Source of the DNA: Pseudocoprococcus catus
GTDB taxonomy: Bacteria > Bacillota > Clostridia > Lachnospirales > Lachnospiraceae
Direction: 5' to 3'
Assembly (NCBI RefSeq): GCF_902381825.1
Contig: NZ_LR698973.1
Coordinates: forward strand, 2,616,392-2,680,391
Length of the DNA: 64,000 nucleotides
This document shows positions 23,939-33,638 of this stretch, in pieces (position 1 is the stretch's first letter; each line of letters begins with the position of its first letter). Below the pieces are notes generated by a model, which saw only the letters and a program-made list of their open reading frames with translations, was not told where the DNA came from and ran no database searches. The translations under genes were made by a program, and so were the position numbers.

Positions 23939-24811
23939 ATGTTCAGTCAGATTTTTGATGCGATTGAGGAATGGATGAGGGAACTCTTAACCGGGATGAT
24001 CACTTCCAACTTGGACACGATGTTTACTGATGTCAATCAAAAGACCGGTGAGATCGCTACCCAGGTTGGACAGACCCCGCAAGGGTGGAACGGCAGCATA
24101 TTCAGTATGATCCGGAACTTATCGGATTCCGTGATCATGCCGATCGCAGGTATTATTATCACACTCGTACTCTGCTACGAATTGATTTCTATGCTGACCG
24201 AGCGCAACAACATGCATGATATTGATACCTGGATGTTTTTCAAGTACTTCGTAAAAATGTGGATCGCTGTATATCTGGTGAGTAACACATTTACGATCAC
24301 AATGGCGGTATTCGATGTGGGCCAGCACGTAGTTAATTCTGCGGCCGGTGTTATCACAGGAAGTACCGCCATTGATATTTCTTCGGCATTGACGGATCTT
24401 TCCGCAACACTGGAAAGTATGGAAATCGGAGAACTTGTTGTATTGGCGCTGGAAACCCTTATCGCCGGCTTCTGTATGAGAATCCTGTCTGTACTGATCA
24501 CAGTGATCATGTATGGACGTATGATAGAGATTTACCTATATACCTCAGTTGCGCCGATTCCATTTGCAACTATGAGTAACAGAGAATGGGGACAGATCGG
24601 CACGAATTATTTCAGAGGACTCTTTGCCCTGGCTTTCCAGGCATTTCTGATGATGGTATGCGTTGCAATCTATGCAGTGCTTGTTGCAGGTATCCAGTAT
24701 TCAGATAATCTGAGTTCTTCATTATTTGGCGTTATGGCTTACACAGTGATCTTATGTTACAGCCTCTTTAAGACGGCATCCTTAAGTAAGTCGATATTTA
24801 ACGCGCACTAA
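23939..24811 (+). CDS. VirB6/TrbL-like polytopic membrane protein
   Basis: A 290-residue protein with about six hydrophobic segments (for example IMPIAGIIITLVLCYELISM and LFALAFQAFLMMVCVAIYAV). It matches the CD1107/VirB6-like family of Tn1549 elements, which forms the inner channel of the secretion system. AAAGGAG precedes the ATG. It follows maff2 by 20 bp, so it belongs to the same operon, now interrupted by the IME; its expression may depend on IME read-through. Confidence 0.8.
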   Translation: MFSQIFDAIEEWMRELLTGMITSNLDTMFTDVNQKTGEIATQVGQTPQGWNGSIFSMIRNLSDSVIMPIAGIIITLVLCYELISMLTERNNMHDIDTWMFFKYFVKMWIAVYLVSNTFTITMAVFDVGQHVVNSAAGVITGSTAIDISSALTDLSATLESMEIGELVVLALETLIAGFCMRILSVLITVIMYGRMIEIYLYTSVAPIPFATMSNREWGQIGTNYFRGLFALAFQAFLMMVCVAIYAVLVAGIQYSDNLSSSLFGVMAYTVILCYSLFKTASLSKSIFNAH

Positions 24812-24833
24812 ATTACAGGAAGGAGTGAAAATC

Positions 24834-25223
24834 ATGGCATATGTCAGCGTACCGAAAGATTTAACGAAGGTAAAAAATAAAGTAGCATTTAACCTGACCA
24901 AAAGACAGCTGATCTGTATCGGTATAGGTGCTGCAATGGGAATTCCAAGCTATTTCCTCTTGCGAAATGTGATGGGAAACAGTAATGCAGCAACGGTCAT
25001 GGTGCTTTTAATGTTACCGGCATTTTTATTTGCCATGTACGAAAAAGACGGGATGCATCTGGAAGATGTTCTGATGCATATGATCCGGGTGAAGTTTCTT
25101 CGTCCACCCGTCAGAAAATATGAAACTGAAAACTATTATGAGACAGATCCGGAACAGATTAGACAGTTTCCGGATGCAGGAAAAACGAAAGGAGGAAAAA
25201 CGGTTGCGAAAAAAGAAAAATAA
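24834..25223 (+). CDS. PrgI-family protein (VirB3-like)
   Basis: A 129-residue protein beginning MAYVSVPKDLTKVKNKVAFN, the PrgI signature, with two adjacent membrane helices near residues 25-70. PrgI is the VirB3-like partner of the VirB4 ATPase. The ATG at 24834 follows AAGGAG. The gene overlaps the VirB4 gene by 20 bases, as expected for coupled partners. Confidence 0.85.
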   Translation: MAYVSVPKDLTKVKNKVAFNLTKRQLICIGIGAAMGIPSYFLLRNVMGNSNAATVMVLLMLPAFLFAMYEKDGMHLEDVLMHMIRVKFLRPPVRKYETENYYETDPEQIRQFPDAGKTKGGKTVAKKEK

Positions 25224-27645
25224 GAAAACTGTCGCAGATACCGGATACAAAAAAGTAGACAGAAAAGAGAAAAAGAAAAAGGAAAAGCAGGAAGAGAAAC
25301 GCAGGCAGAAAAAACTGTCCGTCCAGCAGTCGATCGCTTATAAGGAAATGGGAAGAGATGGAATCTGCAGGGTACAGGGAAAAACTTATTCTAAGTGTAT
25401 CCGCTTTTATGACATCAACTACCAGCTGGCTCAGAATGAAGATAAAAATGCAATCTTTGAAAACTGGTGTGATTTCCTCAATTACTTTGATGCCAGTATC
25501 CATTTTCAGCTGAGCTTTATCAATCATAAAAGCAGCATGAAAGAATTTGAACAGGTCGTCCGGATCCGTCCTCAGGATGATGCTTTTGACGATGTTCGTA
25601 TGGAATATGCCAAGATGCTGAAACAGCAGCTGGCAAAAGGAAACAACGGTCTGGTGAAGTCAAAATATATCACCTTTTCCATCGAAGCGGATAATATCCG
25701 GGAAGCAAAGCCAAAGCTGGAACGTATTGAATCAGATATCCTGAACAACTTCAAGATCCTTGGAGTTCCAGCCTATCCATTGAATGGGGTGGAAAGACTG
25801 CAGATTTTATATGAGACTTTCAATCCAGATAACATGACAGACTTCCAGTTTGATTATGGTTCCATGATCCGTACAGGACTCAATACCAAAGATTATGTGG
25901 CACCGACCAGTTTTGTATTCCGAGACAGAAATACGTTCCAGATGGGAAATACTATCGGGGCTGTCTCTTATCTGCAGATCCTGGCACCGGAGCTTACGGA
26001 TAAGATGCTGGCAGAATTTCTGGATATCGATAAGAACCTGATTGTCAACCTGCATGTCCAGTCTGTGGATCAGATGAAGGCAATCAAGCTGGTAAAAAGC
26101 AAAGTGACGGATATCAACCGTATGAAAATCGAAGAACAGAAAAAAGCAGTCCGGGCCGGATACGACATGGATATCATCCCATCGGATCTGAATACTTATG
26201 GAGGAGAAGCCAAACGTCTTTTGGAAGATCTGCAGTCACGAAATGAGCGTATGTTCCTTGTAACAGCGCTCTTTTTAAATACTGCAAAGACAAAACAGGC
26301 ACTGGATAATGCCATCTTCCAGACGGCCGGTATTGCACAGAAATATAACTGTGTGCTGAAACGTCTGGATTATCAGCAGGAAGAAGGATTGATGAGCAGT
26401 GTTCCGTTGGGAGTAAATCATATCCCGATCAAGCGGGCTCTTACGACTACCAGTACAGCAATCTTTGTTCCGTTTACGACACAGGAACTTTTTATGGCAG
26501 GAGAATCCTTATATTACGGATTGAATGCACTCAGTAACAACATGATCATGGTGGATCGTAAAAAGCTGAAAAACCCGAATGGATTGATCCTTGGTACGCC
26601 TGGATCCGGTAAATCCTTTGCAGCAAAAAGAGAGATTACCAATGCGTTCTTTGTTACGAAGGATGACATTATCATCGGAGATCCGGAGGGCGAGTATTAT
26701 CCACTGGTCCATGCACTTGGCGGACAGGTCGTACACATTTCACCGACCAGTAAGGATTATATCAATCCAATGGATATCAATATGGATTATTCCGATGATG
26801 ACAATCCACTTGGTGTAAAATCCGATTTCGTCCTGTCCTTATGTGAGCTGATCATGGGAAGCAGGGATGGCATTGAAGCGGAAGAAAAATCCGTGATCGA
26901 TCGTTGTCTTCCACTGGTGTATCAGAAGTACTTTGCAGATCCAAAACCGGAAAATATGCCGGTCCTCGGTGATCTGTATGACTGCCTTAGAAAACAGAAA
27001 GAACCACAGGCCCAGAGGATTGCAACAGCACTGGAAATCTATGTAAATGGATCACTGAAAGTGTTCAATCATAGAACCAACGTGGAACTGAATAACCGTA
27101 TTGTCTGCTTTGACATTAAGGAACTTGGAAAGCAGCTGAAGAAAATCGGAATGCTCATCGTCCAGGATCAGGTATGGAACAGAGTTACGATCAACCGTGG
27201 CATCAAATCTACCAGGTACTATATCGATGAATTCCACCTTCTGCTCAAAGAAGAACAGACAGCAGCTTATTCTGTAGAAATCTGGAAGAGATTCAGAAAA
27301 TGGGGTGGTATTCCAAGTGGTATCACCCAGAATATCAAAGATCTTCTTGCCAGCAGGGAAATTGAAAATATCTTTGAGAACAGTGATTTTATCCTGATGC
27401 TGAACCAGGCGGCAGGTGACAGACAGATCCTCGCAAAACAGCTGAATATTTCCCCATATCAGTTGTCCTATGTGACGAATTCCGGGGAAGGAGAAGGACT
27501 TCTTTTCTATGGAACAACAATTATTCCATTTAAGGACAAGTTCGATAAGAACTTGAAGCTGTACAGTTTGATGACTACAAAACCGGAAGAAGTTGAAAAA
27601 CGAGAGAAAGAAATGGAGGCGGAAAAGCATGAAGGAAATCGATAA
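25204..27645 (+). CDS. VirB4-like secretion ATPase
   Basis: An 813-residue ATPase that powers the channel. A very basic N-terminus (about 1-45) is followed by the VirB4 N-domain and a RecA-like domain. Walker A is GTPGSGKSF near residue 464 and Walker B is YYIDEFHLLL near 675. The TTG at 25204 is chosen because AAAGGAGG lies about 8 bases upstream; an ATG at 25120 would add a basic extension and lacks a ribosome site. Confidence 0.92.
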   Translation: MRKKKNKKTVADTGYKKVDRKEKKKKEKQEEKRRQKKLSVQQSIAYKEMGRDGICRVQGKTYSKCIRFYDINYQLAQNEDKNAIFENWCDFLNYFDASIHFQLSFINHKSSMKEFEQVVRIRPQDDAFDDVRMEYAKMLKQQLAKGNNGLVKSKYITFSIEADNIREAKPKLERIESDILNNFKILGVPAYPLNGVERLQILYETFNPDNMTDFQFDYGSMIRTGLNTKDYVAPTSFVFRDRNTFQMGNTIGAVSYLQILAPELTDKMLAEFLDIDKNLIVNLHVQSVDQMKAIKLVKSKVTDINRMKIEEQKKAVRAGYDMDIIPSDLNTYGGEAKRLLEDLQSRNERMFLVTALFLNTAKTKQALDNAIFQTAGIAQKYNCVLKRLDYQQEEGLMSSVPLGVNHIPIKRALTTTSTAIFVPFTTQELFMAGESLYYGLNALSNNMIMVDRKKLKNPNGLILGTPGSGKSFAAKREITNAFFVTKDDIIIGDPEGEYYPLVHALGGQVVHISPTSKDYINPMDINMDYSDDDNPLGVKSDFVLSLCELIMGSRDGIEAEEKSVIDRCLPLVYQKYFADPKPENMPVLGDLYDCLRKQKEPQAQRIATALEIYVNGSLKVFNHRTNVELNNRIVCFDIKELGKQLKKIGMLIVQDQVWNRVTINRGIKSTRYYIDEFHLLLKEEQTAAYSVEIWKRFRKWGGIPSGITQNIKDLLASREIENIFENSDFILMLNQAAGDRQILAKQLNISPYQLSYVTNSGEGEGLLFYGTTIIPFKDKFDKNLKLYSLMTTKPEEVEKREKEMEAEKHEGNR

Positions 27646-28087
27646 GATCCGAATCAGGCAGTGGAACCAGGATAATCCTTACATTCAGATGAAAAATCTG
27701 GAAAATGCGCAGCCTGGATACCGTGTTCATACAGTTAATGACGATCATCATCTGTATGAACTTCCGCTGGAAACACAGAATATTATCCTTGACTGGGTAT
27801 TCTGGAATTTCTATCCGGCACAAAAGATCTACCCACATCTTACCAGTGATGATCTGAAAGAAGTTTTGTATAAACGAACCCAGATCCATCTGTACAATAA
27901 CCAGTTCAAGGAAGCCATGCTGATCAATAGATTCTGGCCAAGAGATCCGAGTGAGCTGAACTGGGTATTTCATATTCAGGCAAGCTCTCCGGCAATCAGG
28001 ACACAGGCAGATGGTTATCCTGGTATCCCGATTATAGGACGCCAGGAACTGAATGAGTACAGAAAGAAAAGTTGTGCCAGGAGGTGA
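27629..28087 (+). CDS. Conserved-looking transfer-operon protein, unknown
   Basis: A 152-residue soluble protein that starts inside the end of virB4 (GGAGG upstream of the ATG at 27629). It is rich in Trp and Tyr (ILDWVFWNFYPAQKIYP and INRFWPRDPSELNWVFH), with no known catalytic motif. It lies between VirB4 and the NlpC/P60 hydrolase, the position of an accessory protein in Tn1549-like operons. I cannot assign a family. Confidence 0.6.
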   Translation: MKEIDKIRIRQWNQDNPYIQMKNLENAQPGYRVHTVNDDHHLYELPLETQNIILDWVFWNFYPAQKIYPHLTSDDLKEVLYKRTQIHLYNNQFKEAMLINRFWPRDPSELNWVFHIQASSPAIRTQADGYPGIPIIGRQELNEYRKKSCARR

Positions 28088-28093
28088 TGACCT

Positions 28094-30382
28094 ATAGCTG
28101 GAAAAGAATTTAAAGGCAAAGATAAAAAGGTCGCAAAGATGACCAGGGATGGTCTGACAGAAGAAAATCTTCGTGATGGTAGTGTAAAAGATATCAGTCA
28201 CAGGAGTCGAGGACGACCGGAAAATAAGGAAGAATTTGTTCCTGAACGGGAACGGAAAAAGGCTGAGAATGAAGATTCAAAATCAGGAAAAGGAAAACGA
28301 CTGCAGATGGAAAAGATCCGGAAATCTTCTGTCCGGCAGGAAGCTGTTGAGGATACAGTTGAAGTTACACCGGAAGAAAAAGTATCCGGATATCAAAAGA
28401 AACTGCATCGTTATGAAAAAATCCCGGATGATGATAATAATCTGAACAGCCAAAAGAAATCCATTCGGAAGAAGCAGCTGCAAAAACAGATGACCAAAGA
28501 ACAGGCAAAAGCCGGAAGATTATCTTTTGATGATGAAGGAAATCAAATGGTGAAAGGTGCTGGCATGAAACCGGGAGGGACAGCCGGGAAATACATTGCT
28601 ACACAAGCTGTTATATCTGGCATGAAAGCAGTCACTTCCGAAGAGGAAGAAACAGATGAAAATGCAGGTGTGGAAAGTGCCAGACTTGCAGAGCGTGAAA
28701 CAGAAGCTGCGTTACGTGGCCTACGTCATGCTCAGATCCGCAGCAAACGAACGGATGTGAAAACCCATCGCAGAGGTTATCGTGAGGCTACTGTAGAAAA
28801 GAAACTGAAATTTGGTTCTGCAGAAAGTATGGAAGGAGTCAAACATGCAGAATCGGTAAAGAACGCTGAGCAAAAGAGACATTTCTATAACCGCTTCTTT
28901 CAGAAAAAACGATATAAGGATGCATACCGGGCAGCCAGAGCCGGAAAATCCGCTGGCAGTCTAGGTGGAGCGACAACCATTACCGGTGTCGAGAACATGA
29001 CGGTGAAAGCAAAGATTGCCTTGAAAGAGATTATAAAGCGTAATCGTGCCATGTTCGCAGGCATCGGTATTTTTGCGCTTCTTTTTCTTGTCATAGCAGT
29101 ATCTCTGGGGAGCTGCAGTGCCTCTATTGAGGGTGCTGGATCTGTGATCGGTATTACAACGTATCCAAGTTCAGACGAGGATATCTATGCTGCCGAAAAC
29201 AGATATGCCGCTTTGGAAAGTGCCTTGAATCAGCAGATCAATGAGATGGAACGAAGACATCCAAATTATGACGAGTATCAGTACAACATTGCTGAGATTG
29301 GTCATAATCCATACCATCTTATCTCGTATCTTACCGCAAAATACGGGGACTGGACGTACTCAGATGTTGAAAACGAGCTGCAATCTCTTTTTGAAGCACA
29401 ATATCATCTGAATACAGAAGGTCGAACAGAAACGGTGACAGAAACCAGAAATGTTCGAGTCGGAGAATCATTAGGACAGGTAGTGACCAGCGGATATTGT
29501 AACTGTCGAATCTGTTGTGGTGTATGGTCCGGAGGTCCAACTGCTAGTGGTGCATATCCAACTGCAAACCATACCATTGCTGTAGATGCTTCCAATCCAT
29601 TTGTGCCGATTGGCACTAAGGTAGTAATGAATGGTGTGGAATACACAGTTGAGGATACCGGAGCCTTTGCACGATATGGTGTCCAGTTTGACGTTTACTA
29701 TGATAACCATGCTGCAGCCTCTGCTCATGGACACCAGACCTGGGAAGCTTATATCGCAGATGACAATGGCAGTCAGGAAGTAACCGTTACCAGTACAAGC
29801 ACCAAGAAGATTCTGTATGTGACACTGACAAATGGAAGTTTTGATGCTGTTGCAAGAGCCAATCTGAATGCAGAACAGCTGATTATTTACAATGCGTTAA
29901 ATACGACCTATGGAAACAGAAATTATCTGTGGGATGTAAACAATGTGACCAGTGGATCAGGCGGTAATGGAATGAGCTATGAGATTCCACCGGAAGCACT
30001 GCAGGATGAAGAATTTGCCCGGATGATCCGAGAAGCGGAAAAATATCTGGGAGTACCTTATGTATGGGGTGGTTACTCTCCGTCCGGATTTGACTGCTCA
30101 GGATTCGTATCTTATGTCATTAACCACTGTGGTAATGGCTGGAACTATGGACGATTGACCGCAGATGGATTAAGAGGCGTATGTACTTATGTATCACCGC
30201 AAGAAGCAAAACCAGGAGATCTGATCTTCTTCCAGGGAACGTATAACACATCCGGTGCAAGCCATGTGGGTATCTATGTCGGTAACAATATGATGATCCA
30301 TTGCGGGGATCCGATCCATTACTCAAATATCAGCACATCCTACTGGCAGCAACATTTCATGTGCTTTGGAAGACTGCCATAA
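28094..30382 (+). CDS. Membrane-anchored 3D/NlpC-P60 cell-wall hydrolase, ATA start
   Basis: A 762-residue protein with a long basic cytoplasmic region (about 1-310), one membrane helix (AGIGIFALLFLVIAVSLGSC), a 3D/RlpA-like domain (about 465-555) and a C-terminal NlpC/P60 domain. The catalytic motif of the latter is SGFDCSGFVSYV with a later SHVGIYVG histidine. It would open the peptidoglycan for the mating channel, like VirB1 or Tn916 ORF14. The best ribosome site (AGGAGGTG, 28079-28086) points to an ATA at 28094; the first ATG (28139) has none. The ATA start is inference. Confidence 0.85.
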   Translation: MAGKEFKGKDKKVAKMTRDGLTEENLRDGSVKDISHRSRGRPENKEEFVPERERKKAENEDSKSGKGKRLQMEKIRKSSVRQEAVEDTVEVTPEEKVSGYQKKLHRYEKIPDDDNNLNSQKKSIRKKQLQKQMTKEQAKAGRLSFDDEGNQMVKGAGMKPGGTAGKYIATQAVISGMKAVTSEEEETDENAGVESARLAERETEAALRGLRHAQIRSKRTDVKTHRRGYREATVEKKLKFGSAESMEGVKHAESVKNAEQKRHFYNRFFQKKRYKDAYRAARAGKSAGSLGGATTITGVENMTVKAKIALKEIIKRNRAMFAGIGIFALLFLVIAVSLGSCSASIEGAGSVIGITTYPSSDEDIYAAENRYAALESALNQQINEMERRHPNYDEYQYNIAEIGHNPYHLISYLTAKYGDWTYSDVENELQSLFEAQYHLNTEGRTETVTETRNVRVGESLGQVVTSGYCNCRICCGVWSGGPTASGAYPTANHTIAVDASNPFVPIGTKVVMNGVEYTVEDTGAFARYGVQFDVYYDNHAAASAHGHQTWEAYIADDNGSQEVTVTSTSTKKILYVTLTNGSFDAVARANLNAEQLIIYNALNTTYGNRNYLWDVNNVTSGSGGNGMSYEIPPEALQDEEFARMIREAEKYLGVPYVWGGYSPSGFDCSGFVSYVINHCGNGWNYGRLTADGLRGVCTYVSPQEAKPGDLIFFQGTYNTSGASHVGIYVGNNMMIHCGDPIHYSNISTSYWQQHFMCFGRLP

Positions 30383-30408
30383 AGGGGTGAACGAAGGGAG
30401 GTGAAAGT

Positions 30409-30717
30409 TTGAATAAAAAGATTAAAAAATATCTGGATGAGATTGCCAAGACAGAGAAAAAGATCGCGGATCTGCAGCAATATCTTAGGGGTGTCCAGGC
30501 TGCATTAAAGCAGGAAGAGGACAATGAGATGATCAGGTGCATCCGTGGTATGAAGATGGAGAATGATCAGTTATATGATCTTTTGGATGGTATCCAGAGT
30601 GGAAAAGTTAAATTTCAGGTAAGCAGGGAGTCTGACGATGAAGGTTCAGGCTCCTTTGTATTCACAGAAGAAAATAAGGAGGAATATCAGAATGGTGAAA
30701 TGGAAGAAAATGAATAA
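30409..30717 (+). CDS. DUF4315-family protein
   Basis: A 102-residue protein starting at TTG after GGGAGG. It has an N-terminal coiled coil (KKYLDEIAKTEKKIADLQQY) and an acidic tail. It matches DUF4315, common next to the NlpC/P60 and DUF4366 genes in Tn1549-like ICEs. It overlaps the next gene by 26 bases. The role is unknown, probably in secretion-channel assembly. Confidence 0.75.
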   Translation: MNKKIKKYLDEIAKTEKKIADLQQYLRGVQAALKQEEDNEMIRCIRGMKMENDQLYDLLDGIQSGKVKFQVSRESDDEGSGSFVFTEENKEEYQNGEMEENE

Positions 30718-31426
30718 GAAAATGGCAGGACTGCTGTTGGGAGTCATGATGCTTTTTACAGCATCAACCACAGCATTTGCCTATGTGGATGAATCGGCAG
30801 AGGCATCCAAAGTAGAGACAACTCAGACGGAACAGTCAACAGACAAAGAAGAGAAAAAGGACGAGGCGACAAACACAAACGAGGTGCTGCCGGAAGATGG
30901 AACAGACAAGGGAACTGCATTTACGACACCTGGCAATGGTGAAGTCAAGGATGACATTACCGATGATTCCACAAAGGAATTTCTTACGGTTACAACGAAG
31001 AATAACAACACTTTCTATATCGTGATCGACCGTAGTGCCACATCACAGAATGTCTATATGTTATCCCAGATTGATGAGAATGATCTGTCCGAATTTCTGG
31101 ATAAAGACAGCACTGCTACTGTCGTAACACCACAGCCAGATAAATCAAAGGTAGTGCTGGATGAAACAAATAATGAGGATGTAGACAAGGAAGCTACCAT
31201 TGATCCGGAGAAAACAGCATCTGCAAAAACCAATATGGGTGCAATGGCAACAATCCTGATTTTGGCTCTCGGCGGTGTGGCAGCTTACTACTACTTCAAG
31301 ATCTATAAACCTAAAAAAGAGGAAGATGAGGATGATCAGCCGGAAGGTTTGGAAACAGGTGGACTGGAAGAAGTTCCGGATGAGGAAGAGTCTGAAGACG
31401 AAGATTTTGAAGAAAATGAAAAATAA
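30692..31426 (+). CDS. DUF4366-family surface membrane protein
   Basis: A 244-residue protein with a signal sequence (about 1-32, ending TAFAYV), an acidic Thr-rich extracellular part, a conserved FYIVIDR segment near 110, a C-terminal membrane helix (MATILILALGGVAAYYYFKI) and a strongly acidic tail. This is the DUF4366 layout of ICE transfer operons. The ATG at 30692 follows AAGGAGG. It is the last gene before promoter motif C. Confidence 0.8.
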   Translation: MVKWKKMNKKMAGLLLGVMMLFTASTTAFAYVDESAEASKVETTQTEQSTDKEEKKDEATNTNEVLPEDGTDKGTAFTTPGNGEVKDDITDDSTKEFLTVTTKNNNTFYIVIDRSATSQNVYMLSQIDENDLSEFLDKDSTATVVTPQPDKSKVVLDETNNEDVDKEATIDPEKTASAKTNMGAMATILILALGGVAAYYYFKIYKPKKEEDEDDQPEGLETGGLEEVPDEEESEDEDFEENEK

Positions 31427-31448
31427 ATAAACTTTTTTAGCGGAGGGG

Positions 31449-31487
31449 GCTGTAAAACATGCTCTCTCCGTTTCGTTATATGAAGGA
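31449..31487 (+). promoter_or_regulatory. ICE promoter motif, copy C
   Basis: GCTGTAAAACATGCTCTCTC continues to CGTTTCGTTATATGAAGG. The TGTAAAAC-N15-CGTTATAT core is identical to the other copies. It lies 12 bp before the ribosome-site region of the topoisomerase gene. CGGAGGG/CTCTCCG can form a hairpin over the site, so a terminator or attenuator for the preceding operon may overlap it. Confidence 0.65.
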
Positions 31488-31498
31488 GGTAATACATC

Positions 31499-33610
31499 AT
31501 GTATTTAGTAATTGCAGAAAAACCAAGTGTATCAAAAGCAATCGCAGAAGTGATTGGAGCACAGGAACGAGAAGACGGATATTTACAAGGAACCGACTGT
31601 ATGGTCAGCTGGTGCTTCGGACATCTGGCCGAATATGTTTCACCGGATGCTTACGATGAGAAATTTAACCAGTGGAGATATGAAGATCTCCCGATCATCC
31701 CGAAAGACTGGAAAGTTACAGTCTCAGAAGATAAGAAAGATCAGTTCTATATCTTAAAAAGACTGCTCAACAGTCCGGAAATTGAATACGTCGTAAATGC
31801 CTGTGATGCCGGACGTGAAGGAGAATTAATCTTCAAACATGTCTATGACTTATCCGGAAGTAAAAAGCCGGTGAAACGATTATGGATCAGTTCTTTGGAA
31901 GATTCAGCAATCCTTGATGGAATGCAGCATCTGAGATCCGCAGAGGAATACCGACATCTGGCCGAAGCTGCTGTATGCCGTTCTCAGGCTGACTGGCTGG
32001 TAGGAATGAATGCAACCAGAGCTTACACCACAAAGTACTTCAAAAAGCTGACCGTTGGAAGGGTTCAGACACCGACACTTGCCATGTTGGTGGAACGTGC
32101 CGGACAGATCAGCAATTTCCAGAAAGAAAAGTATTTCAATGTGGAACTCGATTGTGATGGAATTCCGGCTGTAAAGCCAAAAATCTTTGATCCGGATGAG
32201 GCGGAACAGTTAAGAAGTAGATGCCAGGGAAGTGAAGCTATTGTCACAGCAGTAAAAGAAACGGAAAAGAAAGTAAAAGCACCAAAGCTTTATGATCTGA
32301 CCACACTGCAGAGAGAAGCAAACCGTATCTACGGAATGACAGCCAAACAGACACTGGATACCGCTCAGAGCCTGTATGAAAAGAAACTGATCACTTATCC
32401 AAGAACGGACAGCCAGTATCTGACCGAAGATATGGAGCAGACCGCAAGAAATGTGGTTCGTCAGATTTATGAGAAATATCAACTAACAGGTCCGTTTGAT
32501 CAGCCGGAGCAGCCAGATGTGAAGAAAGTCATGAATAACAGCAAGGTGACAGATCACCATGCAATCATTCCAACGATGGAACTTGCATCCTGCCATCTGG
32601 ATGAATTGAAATCCTGGGAAGAAAAGATTCTTTTCCTGATTGCAGTCCATACGGTCATGGCAATGAGTAAGGATCACATTTACCAGGAGACAGAGATTGA
32701 AGTGGAATGCCAGGAAGAAATCTTCAAAGCAAAAGGAAAGATTGTCCTGCAGGATGGATGGAAACTCTTTGAAAACTGCTTCAAAAATAAGGATCGCATG
32801 GCAATCGTAGATCCGGATCAGGAAATGAAAGAGAGGATGCCGAAAGTAACCCAGGGACAGACTTTCTATGCTGTGGATGCAGAAAAGACAGAGCATTTTA
32901 CATCTCCACCGAAACCATACAGCGAAGATACTCTCCTTGCGGCAATGGAAACTGCTGGAAATAAGGAATTCGATGAAGACACAGAAAAGAAAGGATTAGG
33001 AACTCCGGCAACAAGAGCCGGTATCATCGAGAAACTGGTCTATTCCCAATATGCCACCCGAAAAGGAAAACAGATTATTCCAACAGATGATGGAAAAGTC
33101 CTTGTGGAGATCCTGCCAGACTTTCTGAAATCTGCAAGTATGACTGCAGAATGGGAAAATCAGCTGCTTTTGATGGAGCATGGAGAGATTGCACCGGAAC
33201 AGTTTATGACCGGGATCAAAAACATGCTGACCATGATGCTGAATGGATGCGATGCGATTTCCGAAGAAGAAACAAGAAGATTTCAGACCAGAGAAAGCAT
33301 TGGAACATGTCCGGTATGTGGAAGCCTGGTATATGAAAGCAAAACCAACTTCTATTGTAGCAACCATGATTGTCACTTTGCTCTCTGGAAAGATAACCGC
33401 TATCTGCAGAGCATGGAAAAAAACATGGATAAAAAGATGGCTGCAGAACTTCTGAAAAGTGGATGTGTGCATGTAAAAGATCTGTATTCCAGAAAGAAAA
33501 ATATGTACTTTGAGGCAGATCTTCATATGGATGCAGATGAAACCGGAAGGGTGAAATTTTCTTTATCCTTTCCAAAAAAGAAACCAAAAAACAAAAGCAA
33601 AAAGAAATAA
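31499..33610 (+). CDS. topB: Type IA topoisomerase (TopB/topoisomerase III)
   Basis: A 703-residue topoisomerase. The TOPRIM domain includes CDAGREGELIF near residue 101, the catalytic tyrosine is in YPRTDSQYL near 300, and a C-terminal zinc ribbon (CPVCGSLVYES...CSNHDC) precedes a Lys-rich tail. Topoisomerase III is a standard ICE gene that resolves DNA during transfer or partition. It heads the block under motif C and is followed 28 bp later by a DUF5688 gene. Confidence 0.93.
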   Translation: MYLVIAEKPSVSKAIAEVIGAQEREDGYLQGTDCMVSWCFGHLAEYVSPDAYDEKFNQWRYEDLPIIPKDWKVTVSEDKKDQFYILKRLLNSPEIEYVVNACDAGREGELIFKHVYDLSGSKKPVKRLWISSLEDSAILDGMQHLRSAEEYRHLAEAAVCRSQADWLVGMNATRAYTTKYFKKLTVGRVQTPTLAMLVERAGQISNFQKEKYFNVELDCDGIPAVKPKIFDPDEAEQLRSRCQGSEAIVTAVKETEKKVKAPKLYDLTTLQREANRIYGMTAKQTLDTAQSLYEKKLITYPRTDSQYLTEDMEQTARNVVRQIYEKYQLTGPFDQPEQPDVKKVMNNSKVTDHHAIIPTMELASCHLDELKSWEEKILFLIAVHTVMAMSKDHIYQETEIEVECQEEIFKAKGKIVLQDGWKLFENCFKNKDRMAIVDPDQEMKERMPKVTQGQTFYAVDAEKTEHFTSPPKPYSEDTLLAAMETAGNKEFDEDTEKKGLGTPATRAGIIEKLVYSQYATRKGKQIIPTDDGKVLVEILPDFLKSASMTAEWENQLLLMEHGEIAPEQFMTGIKNMLTMMLNGCDAISEEETRRFQTRESIGTCPVCGSLVYESKTNFYCSNHDCHFALWKDNRYLQSMEKNMDKKMAAELLKSGCVHVKDLYSRKKNMYFEADLHMDADETGRVKFSLSFPKKKPKNKSKKK

Positions 33611-33638
33611 AAAAACAGATTAGAGGAGGAAACGAAGA